From the NCBI GenBank assembly GCA_038253135.1, contig JBBSHJ010000092.1, positions 1 through 13,178 of the forward strand: 13,178 nt of DNA. The letters are read 5' to 3'. A program made the translations under genes and the position numbers. A model generated the notes under the pieces. That model saw only the letters and a list, made by a program, of their open reading frames with translations. It ran no database searches and had not been told where the DNA came from. The stretch comes from JBBSHJ01 sp038253135 (lineage in GTDB: Bacteria > Actinomycetota > Actinomycetes > Mycobacteriales > QHCD01). Of this stretch, positions 11,929-13,178 are shown piece after piece; position 1 is the first letter of the stretch, and each line of letters starts with the position of its first letter.

Positions 11929-12711
11929 CTACTTGCCGGCGCGCTCGTCGTCGGTCGCCTCGCGGATCACGATGCGGGTCCACGCGCCGCAATAGATCCG
12001 CTCACCGTCGTCCAGCTCGTGCGGCTGCTGCGGCGGCAGCGGATCGTCGGGGAGGTTGGCGCCGGCCCGGCCGATGAACGTGCCGTTGGTCGACCCGAGA
12101 TCCACGACCAGCCAGCGCTCGTCCTTGCTCCGGATCTCGGCGTGCCGGTGCGAGATCGCGCCGTCGCTGGCGCAGTCGATCTCCGGATTGATGTTCCGGC
12201 GGCTGGAGCGACGTCCGATCAGGGCGAGCTGCTCGCGCAGCGGCACGACGGTCGGTACGCCGCTGGTGGGGCAGCTGCCCTCGGCGCCCTGGTGGGCGAA
12301 CCAGTCACGGTCGATCCATACCTCGGCGACCCACGGGACGTCGGACAGGTCCGGCGTTGCCGGCTCGGCCGGCGCACCGGCCTGCCCAGCGGAGAGGACG
12401 CGCCCTGAGATCGGGTCGATCTGCTCGGGCGGCGGCGGGAGCTGGCCGGTCGCGAAGTCATACCCGCAGTCCTCGCAGAACAGCGAGTCAGGCCCGTTCT
12501 GGGAGTGGCAGTTGGGGCACTCCTTCGCGCCCTGCGGGCCACCGCCGCCCTGATCCGACCCGGCTTCCGGCGCTGCCGGGGCCGGCGGCGGCGTCAGCGC
12601 TTCCGGCGGCGTCAGCGCGGACGGCGTACCGGCGGACGCGATCGGCGCCCCGCAGACGTCGCAGAAGTCGTCGGTCGCGGACTGGTGCCCCGCCGGGCAG
12701 GTCATAGCCAT
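11929..12711 (-). CDS. Double zinc-ribbon protein with C-terminal FHA domain
   Basis: A 260-residue soluble protein. The N-terminus has a treble-clef-like zinc motif C5-H9-C17-C20 (CPAGH...FCDVCG) and, after a Pro/Ala-rich linker, a second ribbon C65-C68-C79-C82 (CPNCHSQ...FCEDCG). The C-terminal half is a forkhead-associated phosphothreonine-binding domain: IGRRSSRRNINPEID (165-179), ISHRHAEI (186-193) and VVDLGSTNGTFIG (202-214). The key phosphothreonine contacts R167, S187 and N209 are present. FHA domains bind phosphorylated partners, so the protein probably acts downstream of Ser/Thr kinases. The start at 12711 is fixed by GGAGG 7 nt upstream; a second ATG is two codons later. It follows the VWA gene by 106 nt on the same strand; VWA-FHA pairs accompany PP2C phosphatase and kinase genes in actinobacteria, so such genes may lie just beyond the right edge (inference). 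Confidence 0.92.
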   Translation of the reverse strand: MAMTCPAGHQSATDDFCDVCGAPIASAGTPSALTPPEALTPPPAPAAPEAGSDQGGGGPQGAKECPNCHSQNGPDSLFCEDCGYDFATGQLPPPPEQIDPISGRVLSAGQAGAPAEPATPDLSDVPWVAEVWIDRDWFAHQGAEGSCPTSGVPTVVPLREQLALIGRRSSRRNINPEIDCASDGAISHRHAEIRSKDERWLVVDLGSTNGTFIGRAGANLPDDPLPPQQPHELDDGERIYCGAWTRIVIREATDDERAGK

Positions 12712-12718
12712 GAGCGGA

Positions 12719-12723
12719 CCTCC
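12719..12723 (-). promoter_or_regulatory. Ribosome binding site of the FHA gene
   Basis: GGAGG on the minus strand, 7 nt before the ATG at 12711. It selects this ATG over the one two codons downstream. Confidence 0.8.
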
Positions 12724-12817
12724 GGAGTGAGCATCGCAGCTAGCGCACGATCGACATACTCAGGCCGCGGGCGGCGCGGGCGAGGAGCGCAGCGGTAAAG
12801 GGCCGCGGGAAACATGC

Positions 12818-13178
12818 TCACTGCTTCGGCCGCACGCGCGTCGTCTTGGTCGAGGCGGTATCGAGGGCCATCTCATCGAGCTTGGAGGCCTCACGCTTGA
12901 GCCGCACGGTGCCCTGCTCGGCGTCGTCGATGTCGACCACCTTCTTAAGGCGAGTGGTCGCCTCCTCGTTGCCCGTCTCGGCGGCGAGCTTCGCGGCCCG
13001 GCCGAGCTTGGCCGTCGCCTGCTCCTCGTCGCCCGCGGCCTTGGCGGCCAGCCCCTCCTGGATCGCATCTGCCAGCTCGGCCTGGCCGGTGTAGTGCGCG
13101 ACCGCCGGGTTGATGCGCGTGGTCAGGCCGGAGTCGTCGGACCAGACTGCCTTGATCAGCGCCTGGGCGACGGTGTTG
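12818..13178 (-). CDS. VWA domain-containing protein, C-terminal part (5' end outside window)
   Basis: Reading the minus strand from the window edge gives 119 residues with no start in the window, ending at TGA (complement of 12818-12820). The visible sequence includes ALIKAVWSDDSGLTTRINPAVAHYTG, then AELADAIQEGLAAKAAGDEEQATAKLGRAAKLAAETGNEEATTRLKKVV (a helical, TPR-like bundle), and VDIDDAEQGTVRLK, ending STKTTRVRPKQ. This matches the C-terminus of actinobacterial von Willebrand factor A proteins that sit next to zinc-ribbon/FHA genes. The VWA (MIDAS) domain itself would be upstream, outside the window, so the assignment rests on the tail. It is probably co-transcribed with the FHA gene; no terminator is evident in the 106-nt gap. 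Its partner and function are not known to me beyond a likely link with Ser/Thr phosphorylation signalling. Confidence 0.8.
   Translation of the reverse strand, partial: NTVAQALIKAVWSDDSGLTTRINPAVAHYTGQAELADAIQEGLAAKAAGDEEQATAKLGRAAKLAAETGNEEATTRLKKVVDIDDAEQGTVRLKREASKLDEMALDTASTKTTRVRPKQ

Noticed and set aside
1..13178. CRISPR array, IS element, prophage or toxin-antitoxin pair
   Set aside because: No regularly spaced repeats, transposase motifs, phage proteins or paired small ORFs of that kind were seen on either strand.

Overview
The window is GC-rich (about 70 percent by eye) and comes from an actinomycetote, probably chromosomal. The evidence is the gene content: a BldC/excisionase-type HTH protein next to proC, a cysS-rlmB pair, an orphan MsiK/UgpC-type sugar ABC ATPase, the actinobacterial exonuclease/polymerase variant of PolA, a Pr6Pr membrane protein, and a VWA plus zinc-ribbon/FHA pair. 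The order or genus cannot be fixed from this window. No phage genes, transposases, CRISPR array, rRNA or tRNA were found.

Left part (1-2513), small independent genes: the 3' end of an inhibitory-type serpin, an APH/ChoK-fold phosphotransferase, a 540-base stretch with no recognisable gene, and a glyoxalase/VOC protein carrying the four glyoxalase I metal ligands. Middle (2514-7923), all on the plus strand: a proline dehydrogenase-proC operon (both directions of the proline/P5C interconversion), the HTH protein behind its own A/T-richer promoter region, then cysS translationally coupled to rlmB. A strong hairpin ends this block and also serves the convergent msiK/ugpC-like ATPase gene (7996-9081, minus).

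Right part (9349-13178): a minus-strand family A polymerase-like gene, divergent from a plus-strand Pr6Pr membrane protein gene whose last transmembrane segment lies in the -1 frame. A 48-base nested palindrome sits between these two starts. Then come a convergent minus-strand zinc-ribbon/FHA gene and the C-terminus of a VWA protein, which look like the end of a Ser/Thr phosphorylation signalling operon running in from the right edge.

The signals that ordinary annotation would miss are four. (1) Four plus-strand genes have a TANNNT -10 hexamer ending 7-8 nt before the start codon and no usable Shine-Dalgarno, which indicates leaderless mRNAs. (2) The 9-mer CGGCGTACC occurs 15 times on both strands, in different reading frames and in intergenic DNA, far above the roughly one expected. 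(3) A C_CCG_GGC slippery heptamer lies exactly where the Pr6Pr gene changes frame. (4) The 48-base nested palindrome between the polymerase and Pr6Pr genes. No clearly new multi-gene system is visible; the genes are mostly recognisable families.
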